Shown here piece by piece: positions 26,388 through 34,910 of a stretch of 64,000 bases of DNA. The stretch covers positions 186,001 to 250,000 of the forward strand of contig CAVQZC010000013.1 in the NCBI GenBank assembly GCA_963718315.1, read 5' to 3'. The notes beneath the pieces were generated by a model. That model was not told the origin of the DNA. It ran no database searches and saw nothing but the letters and a program-made list of their open reading frames with translations. Made by a program: the position numbers and the translations under genes. Numbering within the stretch: the stretch's first letter is position 1; each line of letters starts with the position of its first letter. This DNA comes from CAVQZC01 sp963718315. Its GTDB lineage: Bacteria > Actinomycetota > Thermoleophilia > Gaiellales > JAICJC01.

Positions 26388-27799
26388 AGCCCGACCGCTC
26401 GCGTTCGCTCGCGGGCCGGCTGCGGCGGGTCGACCCGCACGCCCCGAAGGACGACTCCACCGAGGAGGTCCAGGACCCGTTCGCCGAGATCAAGTACACG
26501 GTGCAGATCGCCGCGGTGCGCGAGCTCGGCCAGGCCCTGCTCGAGGGCGAGGTCCCGGAGGAGACCCTGCGCGAGGCCGTGCAGATCGCGGTCGACGAGG
26601 CGCTGGCCGAAGCCGGCACCCCGCTGTCGTCGGCCGACCATCAGCGGCTGGTGCGCGAGATCTCCGAGAACATCCTCGGCTACGGCCCGATCGAGCCGTT
26701 CCTGGCCGACGAGACGATCAGCGAGGTGATGGTCAACAACCACCGCACGATCTACGTCGAGCGGAAGGGCCAGATCGAGGAGACGGACGTCCACTTCGCG
26801 TCGGAGCGCCACCTGCTGCAGGTGATCGACCGCATCGTCGCCCAGACCGGGCGCCGGATCGACGAGTCGAGCCCGATGGTCGACGCCCGCCTGCCCGACG
26901 GCTCGCGCGTCAACGCCATCATCCCGCCGCTGGCCATCACCGGCCCGTCGCTGACGATCCGCAAGTTCTCCAAGGACCCGCTGACGATGGACGACCTGGT
27001 CTCGTTCGGCACCCTGTCGCACCAGGCGGCGGCGTTCCTCGATGCCTGCGTGTCCGGCAAGCTGAACGTCCTCATCTCGGGCGGCACCGGCACCGGCAAG
27101 ACCACGATGCTGAACTGCCTCTCCTCCTTCATCCCGGAGAAGGAGCGGATCGTCACCATCGAGGACGCGGCCGAGCTGAAGCTGCACCAGAAGCACGTCA
27201 TCAGCCTCGAGTCCCGCCCGCCCAACATCGAGGGCAAGGGCCAGATCACGATCCGCGACCTGCTGCGCAACTCCCTGCGCATGCGGCCCGACCGGATCGT
27301 CGTCGGCGAGTGCCGTGGCGCCGAGGCGGTCGACATGCTGCAGGCGATGAACACCGGCCATGACGGCTCGCTGACGACCATCCACGCCAACAGCCCGCGT
27401 GACGCCCTGGCCCGCACCGAGACACTCGTGCTGACCGCCGGCTTCGACCTGCCGCTGAAGGCGATCCGCGACCAGATCTCGAGCGCCTTCGACCTGATCA
27501 TCCACACGCAGCGTCTGGTCGACGGCCGCCGCCGCGTCACCCACATCACCGAGGTGGCGGGCGTGGAGGGCGACGTGATCACCCTGGCGGACATCTTCGC
27601 CGCCTCGTATGTGGACGATGGCGACCACGACAACGTGACCACCAAGATGACCTACACCGGCGTCCGCCCGCGGTTCGTGGACAAGCTCTCGGAGAACGGC
27701 GTCTCGCTGCCGAAGTCGTTCTTCACCGAGAGCAACGCGAAGGTCGATGTGCTCCGCCGGACCCGTTCCACCACCCGGTCCAGCCGGAGGTCGGCGTGA
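26384..27799 (+). CDS. cpaF: CpaF/TadA secretion ATPase
   Basis: Hexameric type II/IV secretion ATPase powering Tad pilus assembly or secretion, 471 residues. The N-terminal domain (to about 170) is followed by the RecA-like domain with Walker A GGTGTGKTTMLNCL, the Asp box IVTIEDAAELKL, Walker B RPDRIVVGECRGAEA and the His box TTIHANSPRDAL. All intact. Start and stop overlap the neighbours by four bases each, implying tight coupling in the tad operon. The last 40 residues (basic, TRSTTRSSRRSA) lie outside the fold. Confidence 0.94.
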   Translation: MKPDRSRSLAGRLRRVDPHAPKDDSTEEVQDPFAEIKYTVQIAAVRELGQALLEGEVPEETLREAVQIAVDEALAEAGTPLSSADHQRLVREISENILGYGPIEPFLADETISEVMVNNHRTIYVERKGQIEETDVHFASERHLLQVIDRIVAQTGRRIDESSPMVDARLPDGSRVNAIIPPLAITGPSLTIRKFSKDPLTMDDLVSFGTLSHQAAAFLDACVSGKLNVLISGGTGTGKTTMLNCLSSFIPEKERIVTIEDAAELKLHQKHVISLESRPPNIEGKGQITIRDLLRNSLRMRPDRIVVGECRGAEAVDMLQAMNTGHDGSLTTIHANSPRDALARTETLVLTAGFDLPLKAIRDQISSAFDLIIHTQRLVDGRRRVTHITEVAGVEGDVITLADIFAASYVDDGDHDNVTTKMTYTGVRPRFVDKLSENGVSLPKSFFTESNAKVDVLRRTRSTTRSSRRSA

Positions 27800-29655
27800 C
27801 CGCACGCCGCCACCTTGCCGGCGCGCTGGTGCTGGTGACCGCCGCGCTGGCCGCGGCGGTGCCCGCGTCGGCTGCTGACCCGGGCACCACGCTCACCGGC
27901 CACGCCACGCGGGTCGGCCCGCACGACGTGCGCGTGCTGGTCAAGGCGCCCGGCGACCTGCACGCGATGGATGTGCAGGCGATGCTGAACTCGCACCTGG
28001 CCGACGTCCAGAAGATCTCGCGCACCGGTCCGCACCAGCGGCTCGACCTCGTGTTCGCCGTGGACACGTCGGGCAGCATGGCCGGACAGCCGATCGCGGC
28101 AGCGAAGGCGGCCGGCCAGCACCTGCTGGACGCCGTCGGCAGCGGCGACCAGGTCGGCCTGGTCTCGTTCTCAAACGGCGTCACGGTGCAGTCTCCGCTG
28201 ACCTCCGACGTCGCCCGCGTGCGCACCGACCTCGGCGGCCTGGCCACCTCCAACGGCACCGCGCTCCGCGACGGCGTCGCCAGCGCGCTGGAGCTCGAGG
28301 CCAACGACACCACGGCCAAGCGGGTGGTCGTCGTCCTCTCCGACGGTGCCGACACCACATCGCACGTCCAGCTGCCCGCCCTGCTCGCCAGCCTGCAGGC
28401 AAGCGGCGTCGAGGTCGACACGGTCGGTCTCTCCGACTCGACGGCATTCACCGCGCTGCCGCTGCAGCAGATCGCGGAAGCGACCGGTGGCCACTTCGTG
28501 CAGACATCGTCCTTCCACGGGCTCGAGCCCCTGCTGGCCCGCCTGTCGCAGGACCGCCTGTCGTCGACCTACGCGGTCGACATCCACCTGCCGCCCGTCT
28601 CCGGGCACACGCTCCAGGTGAGCGTGCGCGGGGCCGCACCGGCCACCGTCTCGCTGCCGGCCGGCGTGTCGGGTGTCGACTCCTCGCCACTGGCCAGGTA
28701 CGGGGCGTGGCTTGTCGCACTGCTCGGCATGCTCGCTGTCGGCGTCATCAGCTACCTGCTGTTCACCGCCCGCCAGCGCCGGCCGGCCGCACTCCACCAC
28801 CGGCTGGCCCAGTACTCGTCCGACGTCGCGAAGACCGGCCCGAAGGTTCAGGCTGCAGCGCTCCTCGACCTCTACGAGGGCCTGGAGCAGAGGTTCGGAC
28901 GGCGCGCGTTCTGGAAGTACCTCGACCGGCTCTGCCAGCGGGCGGGCACGAACGTCCCCACCGGGCAGATCGTGCTCGTGATCACGGCGTGCTTCGTGGC
29001 GCCGGTGGTGCTGCTGGCGACCGGGGTGGGCATCCTGGTCACGCTGGTCGCCTGCGTCGCCGCAGGTGCGATCCCGGTCGCCGTGCTGCGCTTCCGCGCG
29101 ACCCGGCGGCAGCACAAGTTCGACTCCCAGCTCCCGGAGCTGCTCGGCGTGTGGGCCAGCGCCCTGCGCGCCGGCCGCTCGTTCGCCCAGGCGCTGGACA
29201 CGATGGTCGAGGAGGCCAGTGAGCCCGCGCACGAGGAGTTCCGGCGGGTCCAGAACCAGGTCCGGCTCGGTGTTCCCATCGAGCAGGCGCTGGACGACAT
29301 GTCGAAGCGGCTCGGCTCGGAGAGCTTCGAGCTGGTCGTGCTCACCACCGACGTCCAGCGCCGGATCGGCGGCAACGTCGCCGAGTTCTTCGACCAGGTC
29401 GCCGACACGGTGCGCAAGCGCCAGCAGTTCTCGATGCGGGTGCGCGCCCTGACCGCCACCGGCGTGCTCTCCGCACGAGTGCTGCTGGGCATGCCGTTTG
29501 CCCTTGCCGGCATCCTCACCCTGATCAACCACAGCTACATGTCGCCCCTGTACACCACGACTACCGGGCACGTCCTGATCGTGATCGCCCTGCTGATGAT
29601 GTTCGCGGGCTACGCGGTTCTCAGGCGGATCGTCCGGCCACGAGCGGTCGCATAG
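27796..29655 (+). CDS. vWA-TadB fusion protein
   Basis: Unusual fusion of 619 residues. A Sec signal (residues 1-27) leads an extracellular von Willebrand A domain (about 80-265) with a full MIDAS metal site: DTSGS at 90-94, Thr155 and Asp183 in SDGAD. A membrane segment follows (about 302-325), then a TadB-type GSPII_F domain (about 430-590, RAGRSFAQALDTMVEEASEPAHEEF) with further membrane segments. TadB is normally a stand-alone inner-membrane platform protein; here it carries an exported adhesive-type domain. The reading frame is continuous and overlaps cpaF by four bases. The fusion may let the platform bind a surface ligand or a pilus subunit. Confidence 0.88.
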   Translation: MTARRHLAGALVLVTAALAAAVPASAADPGTTLTGHATRVGPHDVRVLVKAPGDLHAMDVQAMLNSHLADVQKISRTGPHQRLDLVFAVDTSGSMAGQPIAAAKAAGQHLLDAVGSGDQVGLVSFSNGVTVQSPLTSDVARVRTDLGGLATSNGTALRDGVASALELEANDTTAKRVVVVLSDGADTTSHVQLPALLASLQASGVEVDTVGLSDSTAFTALPLQQIAEATGGHFVQTSSFHGLEPLLARLSQDRLSSTYAVDIHLPPVSGHTLQVSVRGAAPATVSLPAGVSGVDSSPLARYGAWLVALLGMLAVGVISYLLFTARQRRPAALHHRLAQYSSDVAKTGPKVQAAALLDLYEGLEQRFGRRAFWKYLDRLCQRAGTNVPTGQIVLVITACFVAPVVLLATGVGILVTLVACVAAGAIPVAVLRFRATRRQHKFDSQLPELLGVWASALRAGRSFAQALDTMVEEASEPAHEEFRRVQNQVRLGVPIEQALDDMSKRLGSESFELVVLTTDVQRRIGGNVAEFFDQVADTVRKRQQFSMRVRALTATGVLSARVLLGMPFALAGILTLINHSYMSPLYTTTTGHVLIVIALLMMFAGYAVLRRIVRPRAVA

Positions 29656-29668
29656 GAAGGTCATAGAG

Positions 29669-30550
29669 ATGCTCTTCGTCCTCGCAATCGTTCTCGTCGC
29701 CGGTGCGGTCTTCTTTCTGCTCCGGGCTCTGACCGTAAACCGGCTCCAGGTGGAGTCGACCCTCGGCCGGATCCCCGGGTACGGCTACGCCGGCGCCGAC
29801 GACGCCGACGGCAACCGCGCCTGGTTGCGCCGGATCGGCCGCGTCGCTCCCGGCGGCCACGGCGCCGGCGCCGAGGTGCTCCGCCGCAAGCTGGCCGCCG
29901 CCGGCTGGTCTCGCCGCGTGACGGCCGAGGAGTTCGCCGGTCTCAAGCTGCTGCTGCCGATCGCGGTCTACTTCACGGTGCTGCTGGTGACGGCGGCGGG
30001 CGTCGTCCCGCTGCTCTACGGGGCCGTGGTCGGCCTGCCGCTCGCCGGGCTTGCCTACATCGGGCTGCCGCTTGCGGTCGACATCCGGATCCACGGCCGA
30101 CGCGACGCGATCGTCAGCGCCCTCCCCGCCGTGCTCGACCTGCTGACGCTCTCGGTCGAGGCCGGCATGAGCTTCGACGCAGCGCTGCAGCGGGTGAACC
30201 GCCGGCTGCACGGCCCGCTGATCGACGAGCTGACGCTGCTGCAGCGCGACATGCAGCTCGGCACCTCGCGCGGCGAGGCGATGCAGGGCCTGGCCACCCG
30301 GGTCGAGGCTCCCGAGGTGACGAGTTTCGTCCGCGCGCTCAGCCAGTCCGACAAGCTCGGCGTCCCTCTCGCCCAGATGCTGCGCCAGCAGGCTGACGAC
30401 CTGCGTCACCGGCTGCGCACCGAGGCCGAGGAGCGGGCGATGCGGGCGCCGGTCAAGATGCTGTTCCCGACCGTGCTGCTGATCTTCCCGGCAGTGTTCA
30501 TCGTCGTGCTCGGGCCGGCAGTGCTGAGCCTGATGAAGACCCTCGGCTAG
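29669..30550 (+). CDS. tadC: TadC-type platform protein
   Basis: Inner-membrane protein with a GSPII_F domain (residues about 145-270; LDLLTLSVEAGMSFDAALQRV), pairing with TadB as platform of the Tad machine. Four hydrophobic segments: 2-20, about 92-110, 112-135 and 265-290. 293 residues. It starts 13 bases after the vWA-TadB fusion. Last recognisable tad gene: no TadE/F pseudopilins, no prepilin peptidase and no Flp follow. Confidence 0.9.
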   Translation: MLFVLAIVLVAGAVFFLLRALTVNRLQVESTLGRIPGYGYAGADDADGNRAWLRRIGRVAPGGHGAGAEVLRRKLAAAGWSRRVTAEEFAGLKLLLPIAVYFTVLLVTAAGVVPLLYGAVVGLPLAGLAYIGLPLAVDIRIHGRRDAIVSALPAVLDLLTLSVEAGMSFDAALQRVNRRLHGPLIDELTLLQRDMQLGTSRGEAMQGLATRVEAPEVTSFVRALSQSDKLGVPLAQMLRQQADDLRHRLRTEAEERAMRAPVKMLFPTVLLIFPAVFIVVLGPAVLSLMKTLG

Positions 30551-30628
30551 CGTCATAACCCGGACGGGGTACGGGCTTATCACCCTTTGGAGGGATACGA
30601 TGGGTGAAAGGCGAACCTTGCACTTGGG

Positions 30629-31819
30629 ATGTCCTTCCAGCCCGAAAATCCCCCTGTCGCCGGGCCGATGCCGGCGCACACGCCCCTCCGGCCCGACCAG
30701 CTCGAGCCGGCGCTGCGCCTGATCGAGGCTGCCCAATCGCTTGCCGGCGGGGACGACGTGGCGGAGATGCTGGCGGGTTTGTCGCGCCAGATGACGGAGT
30801 TCCTGGACGCCAGCGCCTGCCTGATCTCGGTCTACGACTCCAGCTCGGGCGTGGTGCGAGACCGCGCCGGATACGCCCGGCCTCCCTACTCGTGGGATAC
30901 GACCGCCGAGGAGTACGACCTCGGCGACTACCCGCGCACCCTGGAGGTGCTGACCAGCGGCGTTCCCTACGCCTGCCGGCTGGACGGGCGGCGCATCGAT
31001 CCGACCGAGGCGCGGTTCCTGGTCGAGCTGGGGTACCGGTCGCTGCTGATGCTGTCCCTGCCCGTGGACGGCGAGCCGTTCGCGCTGATCGAGATCTACG
31101 ACGCCCGCCCGCGCGCCTTCGGAGAGGGCGAGGTGCGGCTGTGCCAGGCGCTGGCCACCGAGGCGGGCGTGATGGTGTCGCGCGCGCGTATGAACGAGCG
31201 GATCGAGGACGCCTACTTCGCGACGCTGGCGGCGCTGGCCGCGGCGCTGGAGGCCAAGGACGCCTATACCAACGACCACGCCGGCCAGATCGCCGACCTG
31301 GCCGGGGCCGTCTGCGACCAGCTCGGGTTCCAGCCGTCAGATGCCCGGATCGTCCGGCTCGGGGCGCTGCTGCACGACATCGGCAAGATCGGCATCCCCG
31401 AGGAGATCCTGCGCAAGCCCTCCGAGCTGTCAGAGGAGGAGATGCGGCTGATGCAGGAGCACCCCGAGATCGGCGCCCGCATTCTCGAGCCCGTGCCCTA
31501 CTTCGCCGACCTGGTTCCCCTCGTCCGGTCGAGCCACGAGCGCTACGACGGCACCGGCTACCCCGAGGGGCTGACCGGCGAGTCGATCCCGATGGGGTCG
31601 CGGGTGATCGCCGTCTGCGACGCCTTCCACGCCATGACCGAGGACCGCGTGTACCGGCGTGCGCTCGACCTCGACCAGGCAACGCGGGAGATCGAGCGCT
31701 GCTCGGGCACCCAGTTCGACCCCGTCTGCGCGCGGGCGCTGCTGGACGTCGTCCGCCACACCGGCACCCCACACCCGCCGCGGGACGTCGTCGTGCGCAT
31801 CGCGCACATGCCGCATTAG
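30629..31819 (+). CDS. GAF-HD-GYP protein, candidate c-di-GMP phosphodiesterase
   Basis: 396 residues: a GAF domain (about 45-190) and an HD-GYP domain (about 205-370). The metal site is intact (HDIGKIGIP), as is the GYP loop HERYDGTGYPEG and VCDAFHAMTEDRVYR; these are the features of active c-di-GMP phosphodiesterases. In the first helix the more usual RGHSERV is NDHAGQI, retaining the His. The ribosome site is weak. It lies 78 bases after tadC on the same strand, so it could be co-transcribed and set c-di-GMP levels for the Tad machine; the GGDEF protein at 21.9 kb could be the opposing enzyme. Confidence 0.9.
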   Translation: MSFQPENPPVAGPMPAHTPLRPDQLEPALRLIEAAQSLAGGDDVAEMLAGLSRQMTEFLDASACLISVYDSSSGVVRDRAGYARPPYSWDTTAEEYDLGDYPRTLEVLTSGVPYACRLDGRRIDPTEARFLVELGYRSLLMLSLPVDGEPFALIEIYDARPRAFGEGEVRLCQALATEAGVMVSRARMNERIEDAYFATLAALAAALEAKDAYTNDHAGQIADLAGAVCDQLGFQPSDARIVRLGALLHDIGKIGIPEEILRKPSELSEEEMRLMQEHPEIGARILEPVPYFADLVPLVRSSHERYDGTGYPEGLTGESIPMGSRVIAVCDAFHAMTEDRVYRRALDLDQATREIERCSGTQFDPVCARALLDVVRHTGTPHPPRDVVVRIAHMPH

Positions 31820-31822
31820 GAA

Positions 31823-33046
31823 CTAGGCAGTCGCAAGCGCACGCCGCCGCGCGGACTGCAGCAGGGCCGCGGCGGCCGCGGCAGCGGCGAACTGCGAGAA
31901 GCCGGCCAGGAACAGCAGCCGGTGCACTCCGACGTCACCGACCACGAATCCGCTCAGCATCGCGCCGAACGGCATCGAGGCCGCGGCGACGCCGATGGTG
32001 ATCGCGAACGTCCGGCCCTGGAACTCGAACGGCACCGAGCGCTGCCTGATCCCGAACATGGCGATGATCCCGGGAGCGGTGAACAGCCCGGCGACGAACA
32101 TGCAGATCATCGCCGAGCCCAGGGACGGGGCAAGCGGCACGCCGAGCAGCGGCACGCCGACCAGCGCGAAGAACACGACCAGGTGCCGGGCATCGGACCC
32201 CCGCGGGCGTCGCCACCCGTACGTGATCCCGCCGAGAATCGAGCCCGCCGAGAGCGCAGCCCACATCCAGCCCGCGGCGCCCGGCGAGAGGCCGTGCATC
32301 TCGGCCCACAGAGGCAGCCCGATCGTGAAGGCGCCCAGGCCAATCCCGCTGATCAGCATCGCGGCCATGACGGCGCGCAGCTGCGGATGCCCGGCCACGA
32401 CCCTGACCCCCTCCCAGGCCGCCTGCAGCGCCGGCTCCTCTGCAACCGGCCGTGCGGCAGGCTCGCGGACTCGGGTTGCGGCGCCGGCTGCGACCAGCGT
32501 TGCGAGCGCCTGTACGACGATCGCCCGCGCGGGCCCCGCGATGGTCACGGTCGCTCCTGCGAGCGCCGGGCCCAGGATGTAGGCGGTGTCGAACGAGACG
32601 CTGTCGGCGGCGTTGGACTGATCCCACAGGCGGCGCGGCACGAGCAGCGGGACGAGCGCACGGAAGCCTGGTGTCAGGATTGGAAACGTGACGCCCATGC
32701 CGGCCAGAAGCACGAGGTAGACGGCGGGGGACGGCGACCCCAGCTCGCCCACCACCACCACGGCCACCAGCAGTGCCGCGCGCACCAGCTGGGCCGACAC
32801 GATCAGCCGGCGGCGGTGCTGCGTGCGGTCGAGCCACGCGCCCGCCAGCGGCCCGACGAGGACGCCCGGGACGAGCTGCGCAGCCGCACCCGCACCCGCC
32901 AACGCAGGGCTGTGGGTTCGGTCGAGGAGGTAGATGACCACCGCGACCTGGCTCATGGCATTCGCCAGCCGGGCCAGGAAGACCGCGGTCAGAAGCCAGG
33001 GGTAGGTGGGCACGCGCCAGAGTTCGCGGTAGCCGGCCCTGCTCAC
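31823..33046 (-). CDS. MFS transporter, 12-segment efflux type
   Basis: 407-residue major facilitator with about 12 hydrophobic segments and the MFS_3/enterobactin-exporter-like pattern (first helix TYPWLLTAVFLARLANAMSQVAVVIYLL; GPLAGAWLDRTQHRR as the loop 2-3 motif). Substrate unknown; relatives export siderophores or drugs. No regulator adjoins it. Convergent with the HD-GYP gene (3-base gap) and followed upstream by the UDG gene on the same strand. Confidence 0.85.
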   Translation of the reverse strand: MSRAGYRELWRVPTYPWLLTAVFLARLANAMSQVAVVIYLLDRTHSPALAGAGAAAQLVPGVLVGPLAGAWLDRTQHRRRLIVSAQLVRAALLVAVVVVGELGSPSPAVYLVLLAGMGVTFPILTPGFRALVPLLVPRRLWDQSNAADSVSFDTAYILGPALAGATVTIAGPARAIVVQALATLVAAGAATRVREPAARPVAEEPALQAAWEGVRVVAGHPQLRAVMAAMLISGIGLGAFTIGLPLWAEMHGLSPGAAGWMWAALSAGSILGGITYGWRRPRGSDARHLVVFFALVGVPLLGVPLAPSLGSAMICMFVAGLFTAPGIIAMFGIRQRSVPFEFQGRTFAITIGVAAASMPFGAMLSGFVVGDVGVHRLLFLAGFSQFAAAAAAAALLQSARRRALATA

Positions 33047-33053
33047 TCCCGCA

Positions 33054-33644
33054 TCATGCCAGGCGGTCTGCGATCAACGTGACAGCAGCCTCGAGCTTGG
33101 CCGCGTTGCCCGGCCGGTGCGGCCAGGGACTGGCACCGGATGGATGCGGCAGAGCGACCAGGAGGCGGCCGTCGGCCGTCTCCAGCTCGGTGCCGACGGC
33201 GTTGTCGAGTGAGACACCGGGCGCGAGCTGCTCGAGGGCGAGCGTCCCCACCGAGATCACGAGCGGCGCCGGCACCAGCGCCAGCTCGGTGACCAGCCAC
33301 GGCAGGCAGGTGCGGATCATGGCCGCACCCGGCCGTACGTCACTGCCGCCCGGCCGCTTGCCGGGGAAGCACTTGGCCACCGACGTGACGTAGAGGCGCC
33401 CGTAGAACGCCTCCTCCGTGCCCAGCCCGGCCGGCTCGAGCCAGCGGCGCAGGCGCGCACCGGCCGTCCACGCGAACGGTCTGCGGATCTCCCGCTCGTG
33501 GATGCCGGGCGCCTGGCCGACGAGGATCGCCTCGGCGTCCGCCCCGCCGCTGAACACCGGCAGCGACTCGACGCGGATACCGGCGGCCACGCAGCGCCGG
33601 CAGACCGCCATCTCAGCCTGCACCTGACGCAGTTCTGGCACCAC
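33054..33644 (-). CDS. Uracil-DNA glycosylase, family 4-like with Fe-S cluster
   Basis: DNA repair enzyme removing uracil. The four cluster cysteines are visible: CRRC near the N-terminus, then Cys in VAKCFPGK and Cys in RTCLPWL. The catalytic motif VGQAPGIHE corresponds to GEAPG of family 4, and HPSGAS is the second motif. Starts are tandem GTGs at 33644 and 33641; a longer reading frame from 33716 would overlap the divergent RidA-like gene. About 196 residues, normal for the family. It lies eight bases from the MFS gene, probably co-transcribed. Confidence 0.88.
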   Translation of the reverse strand: MVPELRQVQAEMAVCRRCVAAGIRVESLPVFSGGADAEAILVGQAPGIHEREIRRPFAWTAGARLRRWLEPAGLGTEEAFYGRLYVTSVAKCFPGKRPGGSDVRPGAAMIRTCLPWLVTELALVPAPLVISVGTLALEQLAPGVSLDNAVGTELETADGRLLVALPHPSGASPWPHRPGNAAKLEAAVTLIADRLA

Positions 33645-33661
33645 GGCTAGTATCGCGGGCA

Positions 33662-34060
33662 GTGAACCGATCCGGACGCAACCCCTTCCCCTTCGCCGCG
33701 GAGTACCAGTACGCACAGTCGGTGGTCACCGAGGGCGAGCTGGTCTTCACGGCCGGCCAGGGCGGCTTCGGGCCGGACGGCGAGGTGGTCGATCCCCACG
33801 ACACCGAGGCCCAGATCCGGCAGGCGTACGCCAACCTCGACTCGGTGCTGCGTGCCGAGGGCGCCTCGCTCGAGACCGTCGTCAAGATGACGGTCTACCT
33901 GGCCCGCGCGGAGGACTACGACACGTTCAAGCGCGTGCGCGGCGAGCTGTTCTCGGCGCCCTACCCGGCAAGCACGGCGATCGTGGCGGGAGGGTTCCTG
34001 TTCGAGGGCATGCTGGTCGAGATGGACGCGGTCGCCAGGGTCGGCGAGGCACGGTCGTAG
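33662..34060 (+). CDS. RidA/YjgF-family protein lacking the catalytic arginine
   Basis: 132-residue trimeric RidA-fold protein. The core FTAGQGGFGPDG and EAQIRQAYANLDSVLRAEGASLETVVKMTVYL is typical. RidA itself has an Arg in the PARSTV motif which binds the imine carboxylate; here the sequence is YPASTAIV, so that Arg is missing and ordinary enamine/imine deamination is doubtful. It starts with a GTG only 17 bases from the divergent UDG start, with no ribosome site. Followed after ten bases by the glutaredoxin-like gene. Confidence 0.85.
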   Translation: MNRSGRNPFPFAAEYQYAQSVVTEGELVFTAGQGGFGPDGEVVDPHDTEAQIRQAYANLDSVLRAEGASLETVVKMTVYLARAEDYDTFKRVRGELFSAPYPASTAIVAGGFLFEGMLVEMDAVARVGEARS

Positions 34061-34070
34061 GAGGTAGCTG

Positions 34071-34343
34071 ATGGCAATCAAGCTTCACCGATGCTCGAAC
34101 GAGTGGGTCAAGCTCAGCGGGCACCCCTGCTGGCGGGTGCAGAAGGCGCTCGATGAGGCAGGCATCGAATATACGGTCGTGAAGGGGCCGTACCGGGCAG
34201 GAAAGCGCGACGACCTGGAGCGCATCAGCGGGCAGCGCAAGTACCCGGTGATCGAGTTCGAGGACGGCAAGGTGTACCGCGAGGAGTCCTCCAAGATGGC
34301 GGAGACCATCTCGACCGGGCACCTGATGGAGAAGGACGCCTAA
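34071..34343 (+). CDS. Glutaredoxin/GST N-terminal-like small protein
   Basis: 90-residue thioredoxin-fold domain alone. The start KLHRCSNEW places a Cys where a Grx/GST active site would be, with a second Cys in GHPCWRV, then the fold's cis-Pro in KYPVIEF and the end MAETI. No CxxC is formed, so a classical dithiol activity is unlikely. Ribosome site GGAGG before the ATG (34071). Probably co-transcribed with the RidA-like gene. Its 3' end overlaps the convergent VOC gene by four bases. Confidence 0.82.
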   Translation: MAIKLHRCSNEWVKLSGHPCWRVQKALDEAGIEYTVVKGPYRAGKRDDLERISGQRKYPVIEFEDGKVYREESSKMAETISTGHLMEKDA

Positions 34344-34897
34344 GCCGGAGCGTCCGCCAGCAGGCCGTCGAGGTCGATATCGTCGCCGACGAATGCGCCG
34401 TGACCCTGCTCGTCGCGCGGCCACTGGTCAGGCGGCCGATCCCACATCAGCTCGAGGTCGTTGCCGTCCGGGTCGCTGAGGTAGATCGCCTCGTGCGTCC
34501 CGTGGTCGGTGGCCTGGCGGATCGGCCAGTTCACCTCGCGCAGGCGGCGCAGCGCATCGGCCAGCGCCGGCCGCGTCGGGTAGCGGATGGCGACGTGGTG
34601 CAGCCCGGCGACGCCGTCCGGCTGCGGCCCGCCGCCTGCCGACTTCCAGGTGTTGAACCCGAGGTGGTGGTGATAGCCGCCGGCGGACACGAACAGGAGG
34701 TCGCCGGTGGTGCCCCACCCCGGAACGTCACGGGCTTCGGCGGTCACGTCGAAACCCAGCACGTCGACGTAGAAGTGGCGGATCCGGTCGATGTCCGCGG
34801 TGCGGAGGTGGACATGGCCGATGGTGACGCCGGGATCGATCGGCCGGCTGCTCCGCTCCGTCGGGACGATCGGGCCCTGCGGCGAGTCGCCACTCAT
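34340..34897 (-). CDS. VOC-superfamily dioxygenase-like protein
   Basis: 185 residues with one pair of beta-alpha-beta-beta-beta modules as in CatE-type extradiol dioxygenases. Candidate metal ligands are the His in GHVHLRT, the His in LHHVAIRY and the Glu in DLELMWDRP, all present. The centre, HHHLGFNTWKS, is typical of bacterial catechol-2,3-dioxygenase-like VOC proteins. No aromatic-degradation genes are near, so the substrate is open. Followed 13 bases away (upstream) by the TauE/SafE gene on the same strand. Confidence 0.85.
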   Translation of the reverse strand: MSGDSPQGPIVPTERSSRPIDPGVTIGHVHLRTADIDRIRHFYVDVLGFDVTAEARDVPGWGTTGDLLFVSAGGYHHHLGFNTWKSAGGGPQPDGVAGLHHVAIRYPTRPALADALRRLREVNWPIRQATDHGTHEAIYLSDPDGNDLELMWDRPPDQWPRDEQGHGAFVGDDIDLDGLLADAPA

Positions 34898-34910
34898 GCC
34901 CCCATGCTAC

